From Candidatus Aminicenans sakinawicola JGI OTU-1 (GTDB lineage: Bacteria; Acidobacteriota; Aminicenantia; Aminicenantales; Aminicenantaceae), in contig AWNV01000071.1 of NCBI GenBank assembly GCA_000493965.1, positions 1 through 14,679 on the forward strand: 14,679 bases of DNA, in the 5' to 3' direction. Positions 6,901 to 13,992 of this stretch are shown here, piece after piece. The position numbers and the translations under genes were made by a program. Below the pieces are notes generated by a model, which was not told where the DNA came from, did no database searches, and saw nothing but the letters and a program-made list of their open reading frames with translations. Within the stretch, counting starts at the first letter, position 1, and every line of letters begins with the position of its first letter.

Positions 6901-7438
6901 CAGATACTCCTGCTTTTCGTTCTTTCTTAATCAAACGTTCACCAACATAACGAATACCCTTCAGCTTATAAGGATCAGGCTTTCGAAAACTGCGAATTCT
7001 ATATGCTTCCTGTCCAACACGTTGCTTATCTATTCCTTTAAGGACAATCAAGGTCGGTTTTTCCAAAATCACTTCAATATCTTCTGGTATAATATAAATC
7101 ACAGGCTTTGAATATCCTAAGTTCAGCTCCAACTTGTTGTTATCGATTCTAGCACGATATCCAACACCGATTATTTCCAGCTTTCTGGAAAATCCAGAGG
7201 ATACCCCAACAGCAGCATTATTTGCTAACGTCCGGCACAAACCATGAAAAGCCGGAAGTTGACCGGAATCATCCTTTCTTGTTAGAATTATTTGATTATT
7301 TTTAAACTCTGCTTTAATTCCCGAAAACAAGGGTGAATAAAGCTTGCCTTTTGACCCATTGAATTCGATTTTATCAGATAAAATATTAACCTTAACTCCT
7401 TCCGGAATAACGACTGGCATTCTCCCTACCCTTGACAT
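6893..7438 (-). CDS. rplF: 50S ribosomal protein L6
   Basis: L6 lies near the factor-binding base of the large subunit and contacts the sarcin-ricin region. The 181-residue product matches the family length and is built of two similar domains: MSRVGRMPVVIPEGV opens the first, and the second carries IGVGYRARIDNNKLELNLGYSKPV. The C-terminal signature GIDKQRVGQEAYRIRSFRKPDPYKLKGIRYVGE is the classical L6 motif (shown here in two overlapping pieces: GIDKQRVGQEAYRIR and RKPDPYKLKGIRY). ATG 7438 follows rpsH after 25 bases. The last eight bases overlap the rplR start, which sits in the GTG of the penultimate codons. Confidence 0.98.
   Translation of the reverse strand: MSRVGRMPVVIPEGVKVNILSDKIEFNGSKGKLYSPLFSGIKAEFKNNQIILTRKDDSGQLPAFHGLCRTLANNAAVGVSSGFSRKLEIIGVGYRARIDNNKLELNLGYSKPVIYIIPEDIEVILEKPTLIVLKGIDKQRVGQEAYRIRSFRKPDPYKLKGIRYVGERLIKKERKAGVSGV
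6907..6911 (-). promoter_or_regulatory. Shine-Dalgarno that fixes the rplR GTG start
   Basis: AGGAG, six bases before GTG 6900, lies inside the last codons of rplF. It is the reason for preferring the first GTG over the two later in-frame GTG codons of rplR. Confidence 0.7.
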
Positions 7439-7463
7439 TTTCTTATTTCCTCTCTTTCACCGT

Positions 7464-7862
7464 TTACCAGATATGGCACAAAACTTCGCCTCCAATGCCA
7501 AGCTCTTCACATCTCCTTCCTGTTAAAATACCTTGAGATGTAGAAATAATGACAATACCAAGTCCTCCAAGGACTTTGGGGATTGAACCTCTTTTGCAAT
7601 AGATTCGGCATCCAGGCTTGCTTATCTTCTTGAGCCCTGAAATAACACTTACATTATTTTTTGTATACTTGATATAGACTTTCAAAATTCCCTGCAATTT
7701 ATCATCAATCACACGAAAATTTTTTATATACCCTTCATCTTTCATAATTCTTGCAATCTCAACCTTCATGTGCGAAGATGGAATGTCTATTTCTTTCTTC
7801 TTAATCATAGTAGCATTCCTTATCCTGGTTAGTATATCAGCAATAGGGTCTGTTAAAGTCAT
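7464..7862 (-). CDS. rpsH: 30S ribosomal protein S8
   Basis: S8 is a primary binder of the 16S rRNA central domain, and in E. coli it represses spc-operon translation. The 132-residue product has the N-terminal IADILTRIRNATMIKKKEIDIP, the central KNFRVIDDKLQGILKVYIKY, and the C-terminal signature GSIPKVLGGLGIVIISTSQG followed by GGEVLCHIW. The length and the closing W are as expected. ATG 7862 follows rpsN after 21 bases. No S8-binding mimic of the E. coli rplE leader type was identified by eye near rplE, so autoregulation cannot be claimed here. Confidence 0.98.
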   Translation of the reverse strand: MTLTDPIADILTRIRNATMIKKKEIDIPSSHMKVEIARIMKDEGYIKNFRVIDDKLQGILKVYIKYTKNNVSVISGLKKISKPGCRIYCKRGSIPKVLGGLGIVIISTSQGILTGRRCEELGIGGEVLCHIW

Positions 7863-7883
7863 GCTTTTATCCTCTCCTATAAT

Positions 7884-8069
7884 TTACCATGATGCTTTTG
7901 TAACTCCTGGAATTTCACCTTTCAAGGCCAGTTCACGAAAGCAAAGGCGGCACATATCAAATTTTCTATAATATCCTTTAGAACGCCCACATATCCGGCA
8001 GCGATTTTTTTTCCTTACAGAATATTTAGGTTCCTTCAAGTATTTTGCCACACATGATTTTTTTGCCAC
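7884..8069 (-). CDS. rpsN: 30S ribosomal protein S14, short zinc-binding type
   Basis: This is the 61-residue S14 of the zinc (C+) class that lies in the head of the 30S subunit beside S3 and S10. C24-x2-C27 and C40-x2-C43 form the zinc site (CRICGRSKGYYRKFDMCRLC), then LCFRELALKGEIPGVTKASW ends as usual for the family. An extra cysteine, C6, is not part of the motif. Gram-positive and many deep bacteria use this form; E. coli has a longer, zinc-free one. The start is GTG 8069, behind GGAAGG, which begins just after the rplE stop 11 bases upstream. No ATG alternative exists upstream. Confidence 0.97.
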   Translation of the reverse strand: MAKKSCVAKYLKEPKYSVRKKNRCRICGRSKGYYRKFDMCRLCFRELALKGEIPGVTKASW

Positions 8070-8080
8070 TTTATCCTTCC

Positions 8081-8626
8081 TTATGAAGCCTCACTAAAAG
8101 GCATTCCCATTTTTTTTAACAAGGCGTATGCCTCCTTGTCATTCTGAGCAGATGTAACTATGGTTATATTCATTCCTCGAGACTTTTCCACCTTAGTATA
8201 GTCAATTTCTGGAAAGACTAGTTGGTCCTTAATACCCAGAGTGTAATTTCCTCTTCTATCAAATGATCTGGGAGAAAGGCCTCTAAAATCTCTTACACGG
8301 GGAAGAACAATATTGACCAGCCGGTCAAAGAACTCGTACATTCTCCTTCCACGCAGGGTGACATAAACCGCAATAGCCTGTCCAGAGCGGAGTTTAAAAG
8401 CCGAAATAGATTTTTTCGCCCTCCCCACAGCAGGCCATTGACCTGTTATAAGGCTCAATTCTTTCTTTACTACATCTAATATTTTTATATTCTGGATAGC
8501 TTCTCCAACACCTACATTTATGACTATTTTCTCAAGCCTTGGAACAGCCATCCTGTTTTCTATAGACAAATCCTTTCCGAGTTCATCAACAATTTCCTTT
8601 AGGTATTTTTTTCTAAGGCGACTCAT
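8081..8626 (-). CDS. rplE: 50S ribosomal protein L5
   Basis: L5 binds 5S rRNA and forms an intersubunit bridge with S13 at the central protuberance. The 181-residue chain is the usual size. Key segments are ENRMAVPRLEKIVINVGVGEA near residues 22-42, GQWPAVGRAKKSISAFKLR, GQAIAVYVTLRGRRMYEF and the family signature ending FPEIDYTKVEKSRGMNI, then the C-terminal ALLKKMGMPF. ATG 8626 follows rplX after 16 bases. A tidy rplX-rplE-rpsN-rpsH arrangement, with gaps of 16, 11 and 21 bases, is typical of spc operons. Confidence 0.98.
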   Translation of the reverse strand: MSRLRKKYLKEIVDELGKDLSIENRMAVPRLEKIVINVGVGEAIQNIKILDVVKKELSLITGQWPAVGRAKKSISAFKLRSGQAIAVYVTLRGRRMYEFFDRLVNIVLPRVRDFRGLSPRSFDRRGNYTLGIKDQLVFPEIDYTKVEKSRGMNITIVTSAQNDKEAYALLKKMGMPFSEAS

Positions 8627-8642
8627 TACTCATCTCTCACTC

Positions 8643-8969
8643 TTATTTTTCTAAACTCATTTCACATTTAGAGCAAACTCTAATCTTTTCCCCATCTGCA
8701 AGTTTCTTTCTTCTTACTCTTACCCCCTGGCCGCATTCTGAACAGTATATCATTACATTAGATCCATCTATGGGAGCTTCTTTCTCCATAATTCCACCCT
8801 GAATATTCTTGCTTTGATCACGCCGGATGAATTCTTTACTAAAATTAACCTTCTCAACAATCACTCTATTCTTCCTGGGGAAAACTACCAAAATTTTCCC
8901 TTTTTTACCCTTATCTTTTCCTTTAATAACAATAACCTCGTCATTTTTTTTCAACATCATTTTTCCCAT
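8643..8969 (-). CDS. rplX: 50S ribosomal protein L24 with C-terminal zinc-ribbon cysteines
   Basis: L24 is an early assembly initiator that binds the 5' end of 23S rRNA through its KOW fold, seen as DEVIVIKGKDKGKKGKIL at residues 10-27. The C-terminal half continues with SNVMIYCSECG and IRVCSKCEMSLEK; C76-x2-C79 and C99-x2-C102 look like a zinc ribbon present in many bacterial L24 proteins but absent from others. I chose ATG 8969 (108 residues) because GGAGG at 8977-8981 is seven bases away. A GTG at 8972 would add one residue with tighter spacing, and ATGs at 8960 and 8957 are too far. This ATG shares one base with the rplN stop (TGATG). Confidence 0.95.
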   Translation of the reverse strand: MGKMMLKKNDEVIVIKGKDKGKKGKILVVFPRKNRVIVEKVNFSKEFIRRDQSKNIQGGIMEKEAPIDGSNVMIYCSECGQGVRVRRKKLADGEKIRVCSKCEMSLEK

Positions 8970-9337
8970 CACAGAACCTCCGGAGCAAGTGAAACGATTT
9001 TCATGAACTTTCTTTCACGCAGTTCTCTTCCCACAGGACCAAATACACGAGTTCCAACTGGTTCTCCTTGCCTGTTAATAATAACCGCTGCATTATCCTC
9101 AAAACGAACATAAGAACCATCTCTACGGCGAATCTCCTTTTTTGTCCTGACAATAACAGCTTGGATAACATTGCCTTTTGGGATTTTGCTCTCAGGCTCT
9201 GCCTCTTTGACTGATGCTGAAATAATATCTCCGATAGTAGCAGTCTTACCTATTCCTCCGCCCAGGGGAGTAATACACAGAATCTTTCTAGCCCCGGAAT
9301 TGTCAGCAACTTTAAGTATAGTTTCTGCCTGAATCAT
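8969..9337 (-). CDS. rplN: 50S ribosomal protein L14
   Basis: L14 bridges the two subunits near 16S helix 14 and binds the silencing factor RsfS in many bacteria. The 122-residue product has the standard length. Conserved segments are MIQAETILKVADNSGARKIL, the GDIISASVKEA strand, KGNVIQAVIVRTKKEIRR, DGSYVRFEDNAAVIIN and the C-terminal GTRVFGPVGRELRERKFMKI. ATG 9337 overlaps the rpsQ stop by four bases (ATGA), and its own stop shares one base with the rplX ATG. It marks the S10/spc junction of E. coli, but there is no gap, promoter or terminator here, so the two clusters are fused. Confidence 0.98.
   Translation of the reverse strand: MIQAETILKVADNSGARKILCITPLGGGIGKTATIGDIISASVKEAEPESKIPKGNVIQAVIVRTKKEIRRRDGSYVRFEDNAAVIINRQGEPVGTRVFGPVGRELRERKFMKIVSLAPEVL
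8977..8981 (-). promoter_or_regulatory. Shine-Dalgarno deciding the rplX start
   Basis: GGAGG within the last codons of rplN is seven bases before ATG 8969. Four in-frame start codons (GTG 8972, ATG 8969, ATG 8960, ATG 8957) crowd here, and this spacing favours the second. Confidence 0.65.
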
Positions 9338-9630
9338 TTTTTCTTTTCCTCAATCTCTTTTTCTCTTTCACTGGGAGATAATCCCACGATCTCTTCTACA
9401 CTCCACCTTTTTGTTTTACTCAGAGGTCTTGTTTCTACTATTCTAACTAAGTCTCCAACCTTGCATTTCTCATACTCATCATGAGCAAAAAATTTTTTCT
9501 TTTTCTTAACAATCTTCTTATATAAAGGGTGTCTTATTTGACGTTCAACATTGACTGTAACTGTTTTTTTCATTTTATTTGCTATAACAATTCCAACTTT
9601 AGTCGTCCTTTTCCCTTGATTCTTATTCAT
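9334..9630 (-). CDS. rpsQ: 30S ribosomal protein S17
   Basis: S17 is an OB-fold primary binder of the 16S rRNA 5' domain. The 98-residue product has the core KVGIVIANKMKKTVTVNVER, HPLYKKIVKKKKKFFAHDE, and the signature KVGDLVRIVETRPLSKTKRW. About 15 charged residues follow the core (SPSEREKEIEEKKK), making it a little longer than the E. coli protein; such tails vary in this family. ATG 9630 lies two bases after the rpmC stop codon (three-base gap), and the stop overlaps rplN by four bases. Confidence 0.97.
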   Translation of the reverse strand: MNKNQGKRTTKVGIVIANKMKKTVTVNVERQIRHPLYKKIVKKKKKFFAHDEYEKCKVGDLVRIVETRPLSKTKRWSVEEIVGLSPSEREKEIEEKKK

Positions 9631-9633
9631 TTT

Positions 9634-9831
9634 TTATTCCATCCCTTTACTCTTTTCTCTGAGAATTGTTTTTATAATGGCTATTTCCTTTTTTATACTC
9701 TTAAGTTTCATGGCATTTTCCAGCTGACCCAACTCATGCTTAAATTTCAGCTTAAAAAGCTGATCTTTTAATTCGCTTTCTCTGCTCGCCAGCTCTCCAT
9801 CGGATAATTCTCTCAATTCACTTGTTTTCAT
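9634..9831 (-). CDS. rpmC: 50S ribosomal protein L29
   Basis: L29 is a small two-helix protein at the polypeptide exit tunnel, next to L23 and part of the docking area for SRP and trigger factor. The 65-residue product starts MKTSELRELSDGEL, has LKDQLFKLKFKHELGQLENA in the middle, and ends with a basic helix (IKKEIAIIKTILREK). This matches family length and helix-turn-helix layout. ATG 9831 overlaps the rplP stop as ATGA, and rpsQ starts three bases after its stop, so rplP-rpmC-rpsQ are translated as a chain. Confidence 0.97.
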   Translation of the reverse strand: MKTSELRELSDGELASRESELKDQLFKLKFKHELGQLENAMKLKSIKKEIAIIKTILREKSKGME

Positions 9832-10253
9832 CTAAGCCCCTTATTTCCTCTTGAAATAAATCTAGTCCTTATGGGAAGTTTATTTGCAGCTAATCTCATA
9901 GCCTCTTTTGCTACGCTTTCCGTTACTCCCTCTATTTCATATATGATCCTTCCGGGCTTGATAACCTCAACCCACAACTCAGGATCTCCTTTGCCTTTTC
10001 CCATCCTTACTTCTGTGGGCTTTTTTGTAATCGGTTTCCATGGAAACACCCGAATCCATACTTTTCCTTTCCTCTTGGCATGACGGCTAATTGTAATCCG
10101 GCCCGCTTCAATCTGCCTCGCTGTCATCCAACAAGGTTCCATAGCCTGTAGGCCATATTCGCCAAAAATCAATGTCCCTCCACGCAAGGCCTTGCCACGC
10201 ATTCTTCCTCTTTGCTGCTTGCGGAACTTGACTTTTTTTGGCATCATTAACAT
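9828..10253 (-). CDS. rplP: 50S ribosomal protein L16
   Basis: L16 organises the A-site region of the large subunit and is needed for late assembly. The 141-residue product begins MLMMPKKVKFRKQQRGRMRG and continues with MTARQIEAGRITISRHAKR, KVWIRVFPWKPITKKP and VRMGKGKGDPELWVEVIKPG. R83 in VRMGKGKG corresponds to E. coli R81, the residue hydroxylated by YcfD where that enzyme exists; no such enzyme is seen here. ATG 10253 has GGAG eight bases upstream within the end of rpsC. Two further methionine codons follow at once (codons 3 and 4), but the first start has the better spacing. Its stop overlaps rpmC by four bases. Confidence 0.98.
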   Translation of the reverse strand: MLMMPKKVKFRKQQRGRMRGKALRGGTLIFGEYGLQAMEPCWMTARQIEAGRITISRHAKRKGKVWIRVFPWKPITKKPTEVRMGKGKGDPELWVEVIKPGRIIYEIEGVTESVAKEAMRLAANKLPIRTRFISRGNKGLR

Positions 10254-10255
10254 GT

Positions 10256-10924
10256 TTAAATCTCCTCTATTTCAACAGTCTGTGAGGTCATTTTGGGCTT
10301 CTCTACATCAGCATTGTAAATCCATACCTTAATACCTATTTGTCCATATATTGTAAAAGCCTCAGTAAACCCATAGTCAATATCTGCTCGCAGGGTCTGA
10401 AGAGGTAACTGCCCTCTCAAATACCATTCAGACCGAGCAATTTCCACTCCTCCTAACCTGCCGGAACACATCACTTTTATCCCTTTTGCGCCCATCTTTG
10501 TGGCCATATTCACAGCTCTCCTCATGGCTCTCCGATAAGCAATCCTCTTCTCTAACTGTACGGCAATCCCCTGAGCAACTAAAATAGCATTAAGTTCCGG
10601 TTTGTCCACTTCCCGAATATCAATGTATACTTCTTTCTCTGCGATTTCCTGAAGATAAATTTTAAGACTTTCTATTTCTTTCCCACCCCGGCCAATAACA
10701 ATACCTGGCCTCGCAGTGTGAATAATTACTCTAATCTTAGGACCAACCCGCTCTATGTCCACATCAGCAATTCCTGCATGATAATATCTTTTCCTAATGA
10801 TTTTTCTCATTTCGAGATCGTTGTGAATTAGACGGCTGTATTCTTTTCCTTTAGAAAACCACCTCGAACTCCACTTTTTATTAAATCCCAATCTAAATCC
10901 ATACGGATGTGTTTTCTGCCCCAC
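10256..10924 (-). CDS. rpsC: 30S ribosomal protein S3
   Basis: S3 lines the mRNA entry channel and has helicase-like action with S4 and S5. The 222-residue product opens MGQKTHPYGFRLGF and has the KH RNA-binding loop GIVIGRGG at about residues 74-81 (GRGG at 78-81). The C-terminal domain is marked by RRAMRRAVNMATKMGAKGIK and GRLGGVEIARSEW, ending with YGQIGIKVWIY. The length is normal, with little tail. The start is GTG 10924, seven bases after GGGAG and three bases beyond the rplV stop. It places S3 between L22 and L16 as in all S10 clusters. Confidence 0.98.
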   Translation of the reverse strand: MGQKTHPYGFRLGFNKKWSSRWFSKGKEYSRLIHNDLEMRKIIRKRYYHAGIADVDIERVGPKIRVIIHTARPGIVIGRGGKEIESLKIYLQEIAEKEVYIDIREVDKPELNAILVAQGIAVQLEKRIAYRRAMRRAVNMATKMGAKGIKVMCSGRLGGVEIARSEWYLRGQLPLQTLRADIDYGFTEAFTIYGQIGIKVWIYNADVEKPKMTSQTVEIEEI

Positions 10925-10927
10925 TTT

Positions 10928-11287
10928 TTATCTCCCTTTCCTTTCTTCCAAAAAGATATGGACATGGCTGATCCTTTTTAATATGCTTGCTGCTCTTCCC
11001 ATAGGAGCAGCTCTAAATCTTTTCCACTGAGGCCCTTTGTTAACAAAGATTTCTGATATATACAGGTTATCAACATCTACGTCCGGCTTTTTTAATTGTG
11101 CATTTGCAATTGCAGAACGAAGGACTTTTTCAACTATGGAGCTTGCTTTCTTCTTTGAAAAATGAAGAATGGTTAGAGCTTCTCCTACATATCTATCTCT
11201 TACTAAGTCAGCTACAAGGCGACACTTTTGAGGTGCAATTCTCACATATTTCCCAGCTGCTTGTGAAACGGTGTTTTTTTCTTTCAT
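10928..11287 (-). CDS. rplV: 50S ribosomal protein L22
   Basis: L22 contacts all 23S rRNA domains, and its beta hairpin lines the exit tunnel at the constriction, where macrolide resistance mutations arise. The 119-residue sequence has YVRIAPQKCRLVADLVR near residues 14-30, SSIVEKVLRSAIANAQ, and the closing KGPQWKRFRAAPMGRAASILKR, the hairpin end and signature, then SHVHIFLEERKGR. The first few residues (MKEKNTVSQAAG) are variable. ATG 11287 is one base after the rpsS stop, and rpsC begins three bases after its own stop. Confidence 0.98.
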   Translation of the reverse strand: MKEKNTVSQAAGKYVRIAPQKCRLVADLVRDRYVGEALTILHFSKKKASSIVEKVLRSAIANAQLKKPDVDVDNLYISEIFVNKGPQWKRFRAAPMGRAASILKRISHVHIFLEERKGR

Positions 11288-11288
11288 T

Positions 11289-11579
11289 TTATTTCTTCAC
11301 TCTGATTGTCCTTGCCGTCTTCGATGTGTGTCCTTTGAAAATTCTTGTTGGCGAAAATTCTCCTAATTTATGACCAACCATATTTTCTGTTATAAATACA
11401 GGTATAAATTTTTTTCCATTATGAACAGCAATAGTGAGCCCAACCATATCCGGAATTATCATCGAACGCCGAGACCAGGTCTTGATGACCTGTCTTTTTT
11501 GTCTTTGAACTCCTACAGCCTCTATTTTCTTAAGAAGCTTTTCATCAACAAAAGGCCCTTTTTTTACAGACCTGCTCAT
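11289..11579 (-). CDS. rpsS: 30S ribosomal protein S19
   Basis: S19 forms a complex with S13 in the head of the 30S subunit and contacts the large subunit and A-site tRNA. The 96-residue product reads MSRSVKKGPFVDEKLLKKI at the start, TWSRRSMIIPDMVGLTIAVH in the middle, and GHKLGEFSPTRIFKGH as the family signature, with the basic end TARTIRVKK. The length and every motif fit. ATG 11579 follows the rplB stop after two bases and the gene ends one base before rplV, so it is surely co-translated with its neighbours. Confidence 0.98.
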   Translation of the reverse strand: MSRSVKKGPFVDEKLLKKIEAVGVQRQKRQVIKTWSRRSMIIPDMVGLTIAVHNGKKFIPVFITENMVGHKLGEFSPTRIFKGHTSKTARTIRVKK

Positions 11580-11581
11580 TG

Positions 11582-12409
11582 TTATTTACTCCTTCGCCTC
11601 ACAATAAATTGTTGTGTTCTTTTATTTTTCCTTGTCTTGTATCCCTTCGTCGGCTGCCCTGTAGGGGAAACAGGATTTCGGCCTCCCTTTGATTTCCCCT
11701 CACCTCCTCCATGAGGATGGTCAACAGGATTCATGGCTGTTCCTCTGACATGAGGCCTTTTTCCTTTCCAGCGGTTCCTCCCTGCCTTTCCGATAGAAAT
11801 ATTCTGGTAATCCGCATTGCTTAGTTGGCCAACAGTTGCCCGGCAATCGAGATGAATCCGTCTAATTTCTGATGATGGCAAGCGAACCTGTGCATAATTT
11901 CCTTCTTTAGCTAAAATTTGTGCGCTTGATCCAGCTGCTTTTGCTAATTGCCCCCCTTTACCTTTCCTGAGCTCAATGTTGTGGATAACTGTTCCCAATG
12001 GGATCACTCGAAGTGGCATTACATTGCCAGGTAAAATGTCAACCTGTTCATTAGAAGAAATAACGGTCTGCCCTACCTTCAAATTCGAAGTAGCCAGAAT
12101 ATACCGCCTTTCACCATCTAAATATTTTATTAAAGAAATGAACGCGGAACGGTTTGGATCATATTCGATTGTTTCCACTTTTCCAGGGACATCGATTTTA
12201 TCTCTTTTAAAATCTATTATTCGGTAAGCTCTCTTATGCCCACCTCCGTGGTGACGAATAGAAATGCGCCCCATTGAGTTTCTCCCACCGCTTTTCTTCA
12301 AAGGCACAACCAGAGGCTTATAGGGACTGTGATTTGTTAATTCATCAAAATTTAGACCAGACATATGACGCAAGCTTGAAGTTGTTGGTCTGTATGTCTT
12401 TATTCCCAT
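11582..12409 (-). CDS. rplB: 50S ribosomal protein L2
   Basis: L2 is one of the most conserved proteins of the large subunit and supports peptidyl transfer and subunit association. The product is 275 residues from ATG 12409 (MGIKTYRPTT), the expected length. The N-terminal half has GRISIRHHGGGHKRAYRIID, the centre VIPLGTVIHNIELRKGKGGQ, and the C-terminal signature AMNPVDHPHGGGEGKSKGG containing the peptidyl-transferase-centre histidine near residue 229. An upstream in-frame TTG (12424) would add MRLFK but does not match the family. GAGG (12419-12422) lies nine bases before the ATG, inside rplW. The gap to rplW is a single base. Confidence 0.98.
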   Translation of the reverse strand: MGIKTYRPTTSSLRHMSGLNFDELTNHSPYKPLVVPLKKSGGRNSMGRISIRHHGGGHKRAYRIIDFKRDKIDVPGKVETIEYDPNRSAFISLIKYLDGERRYILATSNLKVGQTVISSNEQVDILPGNVMPLRVIPLGTVIHNIELRKGKGGQLAKAAGSSAQILAKEGNYAQVRLPSSEIRRIHLDCRATVGQLSNADYQNISIGKAGRNRWKGKRPHVRGTAMNPVDHPHGGGEGKSKGGRNPVSPTGQPTKGYKTRKNKRTQQFIVRRRSK

Positions 12410-12410
12410 T

Positions 12411-12707
12411 TTAAACAGCCTCAAAGTACTCTATCATTTTTTCGCCTTCTTTAAGCCTTATATATGCTTTTTTCCAGTCTTTAGTCCTTCCCTGATTTCG
12501 GCCAACCCTTCTCATCTTGCCTTTTTTCTTTACAATCCGGACTTTCTCAATCTTCACTTTAAAAAGATACTCTGTCGCCTCTTTTATTTCAATCTTATTC
12601 GCTGATGGGTTAACCTCAAAACATATCTCTCTGTTCTTCTCCTTTAACCAGGTACTTTTCTCAGTAATCACAGGTCTAATAATTATATTATAAGGGTCTT
12701 TTCTCAC
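12411..12707 (-). CDS. rplW: 50S ribosomal protein L23
   Basis: L23 sits at the tunnel exit and is the main dock for trigger factor and SRP. The 98-residue product has DPYNIIIRPVITEKSTWLKE near the start, NPSANKIEIKEATEYLFKVK, and the loop KGKMRRVGRNQGRTKDWKKA, then the strand IRLKEGEKMIEYFEAV. The start is GTG 12707, which overlaps the rplD stop as GTGA; GGAG is eight bases upstream in the last rplD codons, and the MRKDPYN start agrees with family alignments. Its last codons hold the ribosome site for rplB, one base downstream. Confidence 0.97.
   Translation of the reverse strand: MRKDPYNIIIRPVITEKSTWLKEKNREICFEVNPSANKIEIKEATEYLFKVKIEKVRIVKKKGKMRRVGRNQGRTKDWKKAYIRLKEGEKMIEYFEAV
12419..12422 (-). 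promoter_or_regulatory. Shine-Dalgarno that fixes the rplB start
   Basis: GAGG on the coding strand is nine bases from ATG 12409. It overlaps the upstream TTG 12424, so that TTG cannot use it and is rejected as the L2 start. Confidence 0.6.
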
Positions 12708-13324
12708 TTTAATTTCTCCACAAAAACTTTGAAAGACTTCTCAGTAAAAACAAGCCATTTGTAATTTAAAACATCATAAATATTGACCTGATTATAATCA
12801 ACAGTTTTAATATTCGGAATATTCCTCAATGAAAGAAATAAATTTTTATTTTCCTGAGTATCAACAATCAAAGCAGAGTCAAGATTCAATACGTCCATGA
12901 GCTTTGCCCCTTCCTTTGTCTTGGATTCTTTAAGATCCAGCTCTTTTATAATAAGAAGTTGACTTTCTGCAAGTCTCATTGATAACGCTGATTTTAAAGC
13001 ATTTTTCTTTGCCTTCTTTGGCAAACTGTAGCCGTAATTTCTAGGTTTTGGGCCAAAAGTTATTCCTCCTTTTTTCCAAAGCGGCGAACGGATACTTCCC
13101 GCCCTTGCCCTTCCTGTGCCTTTCTGTCTCCACGGTTTTCGGCCGCCGCCTCTTACCTCCCCCCTCGACTTTGTGGATGCAGTTCCACGCCTTTGATTAG
13201 CTTGATAATTGAGTACAGCTTCATAAAGCAGAGAGCTTTTTACATCATAAGAAAAGATTTCTTTAGGCGCACTTATTTCTTTTACTTTATTTCCACTTTT
13301 ATCTAAAACTTGCACTTTAAGCAT
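12704..13324 (-). CDS. rplD: 50S ribosomal protein L4
   Basis: L4 is a primary 23S rRNA binder whose long loop lines the exit tunnel beside L22; in E. coli it also represses the S10 operon. The 206-residue product has the signature of the loop region GTASTKSRGEVRGGGRKPWR followed by QKGTGRARAGSIRSPLWKKG and GPKPRNYGYSLPKKAKKNAL near residues 48-112. The C-terminal part (LVFTEKSFKVFVEKL) is the variable folded end. ATG 13324 lies three bases beyond the rplC stop, and the stop overlaps rplW as GTGA. No S10-leader hairpin of the E. coli type was seen upstream. Confidence 0.98.
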   Translation of the reverse strand: MLKVQVLDKSGNKVKEISAPKEIFSYDVKSSLLYEAVLNYQANQRRGTASTKSRGEVRGGGRKPWRQKGTGRARAGSIRSPLWKKGGITFGPKPRNYGYSLPKKAKKNALKSALSMRLAESQLLIIKELDLKESKTKEGAKLMDVLNLDSALIVDTQENKNLFLSLRNIPNIKTVDYNQVNIYDVLNYKWLVFTEKSFKVFVEKLK

Positions 13325-13327
13325 TTT

Positions 13328-13990
13328 TTACTCTTTTTTTCCCTTCTTAAGGGGTTTAACTTGAAAATCCGCTTTTTTTATTAAAAGATAGCTTCCTTTA
13401 GCTCCGGGAACAGCTCCTTTTACTACAAGTAGGTTACTCTCCTTTTCAGCCTGGACAACTGTCAAATTTTTAACGGTAACACGTTGATTCCCCATATGTC
13501 CAGGAAGTTTTTTCCCTTTTAAAACCCGGGACGGATCTGCGGAACAGCCCGTTGAACCAGGCCTCCTATGAAACATGGATCCGTGAGTAGCTTTACCGCC
13601 ATGAAAACCCCAGCGTTTTACAACACCAGCAAATCCTTTTCCTTTGCTTGTTCCAACTATATTGACTTTATCCCCTACATTAAAAATATCTGCAAAGAAT
13701 TGGTCTCCTTCCTTAACATTACTCTGTTCATCGAATCGGAATTCCCGAAGAACTCTTGTTGGAGGAATTTCTCCCTTTTTAAAATGTCCAAGTAAAGGCT
13801 TTGTTGTTTTCTTTACGCTTCTTTCTTCAACCAGCCCTAACTGAACCACAGAATATCCATCTTTTTCTTTGTTTTTTTTCTGGATTACAGCACACGGCCC
13901 AGCCATTATAACAGTTGTGGGATTAGCATTCCCCACATCATCAAAGCTTTGAATCATTCCTACTTTCTTACCGATAATCCCTTCAATCAT
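13328..13990 (-). CDS. rplC: 50S ribosomal protein L3
   Basis: L3 is an assembly initiator of the large subunit, with a loop reaching near the peptidyl-transferase centre. The product is 220 residues, somewhat above the E. coli 209. MIEGIIGKKVGMIQSFDD starts it, TSKGKGFAGVVKRWGFHGG and GSMFHRRPGSTGCSADPSRV form the conserved centre, and LPGHMGNQRVTVKNLTVV carries the GHMGN signature with the glutamine that is methylated in some bacteria. The extra length is a basic tail (VKPLKKGKKE) plus small internal loops. ATG 13990 follows rpsJ after two bases. Confidence 0.98.
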   Translation of the reverse strand: MIEGIIGKKVGMIQSFDDVGNANPTTVIMAGPCAVIQKKNKEKDGYSVVQLGLVEERSVKKTTKPLLGHFKKGEIPPTRVLREFRFDEQSNVKEGDQFFADIFNVGDKVNIVGTSKGKGFAGVVKRWGFHGGKATHGSMFHRRPGSTGCSADPSRVLKGKKLPGHMGNQRVTVKNLTVVQAEKESNLLVVKGAVPGAKGSYLLIKKADFQVKPLKKGKKE

Positions 13991-13992
13991 AG

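Noticed and set aside
12410..12424. Upstream TTG start for rplB adding MRLFK
   Set aside because: L2 proteins begin MGIK or similar. The GAGG ribosome site overlaps the TTG, and ATG 12409 fits it.
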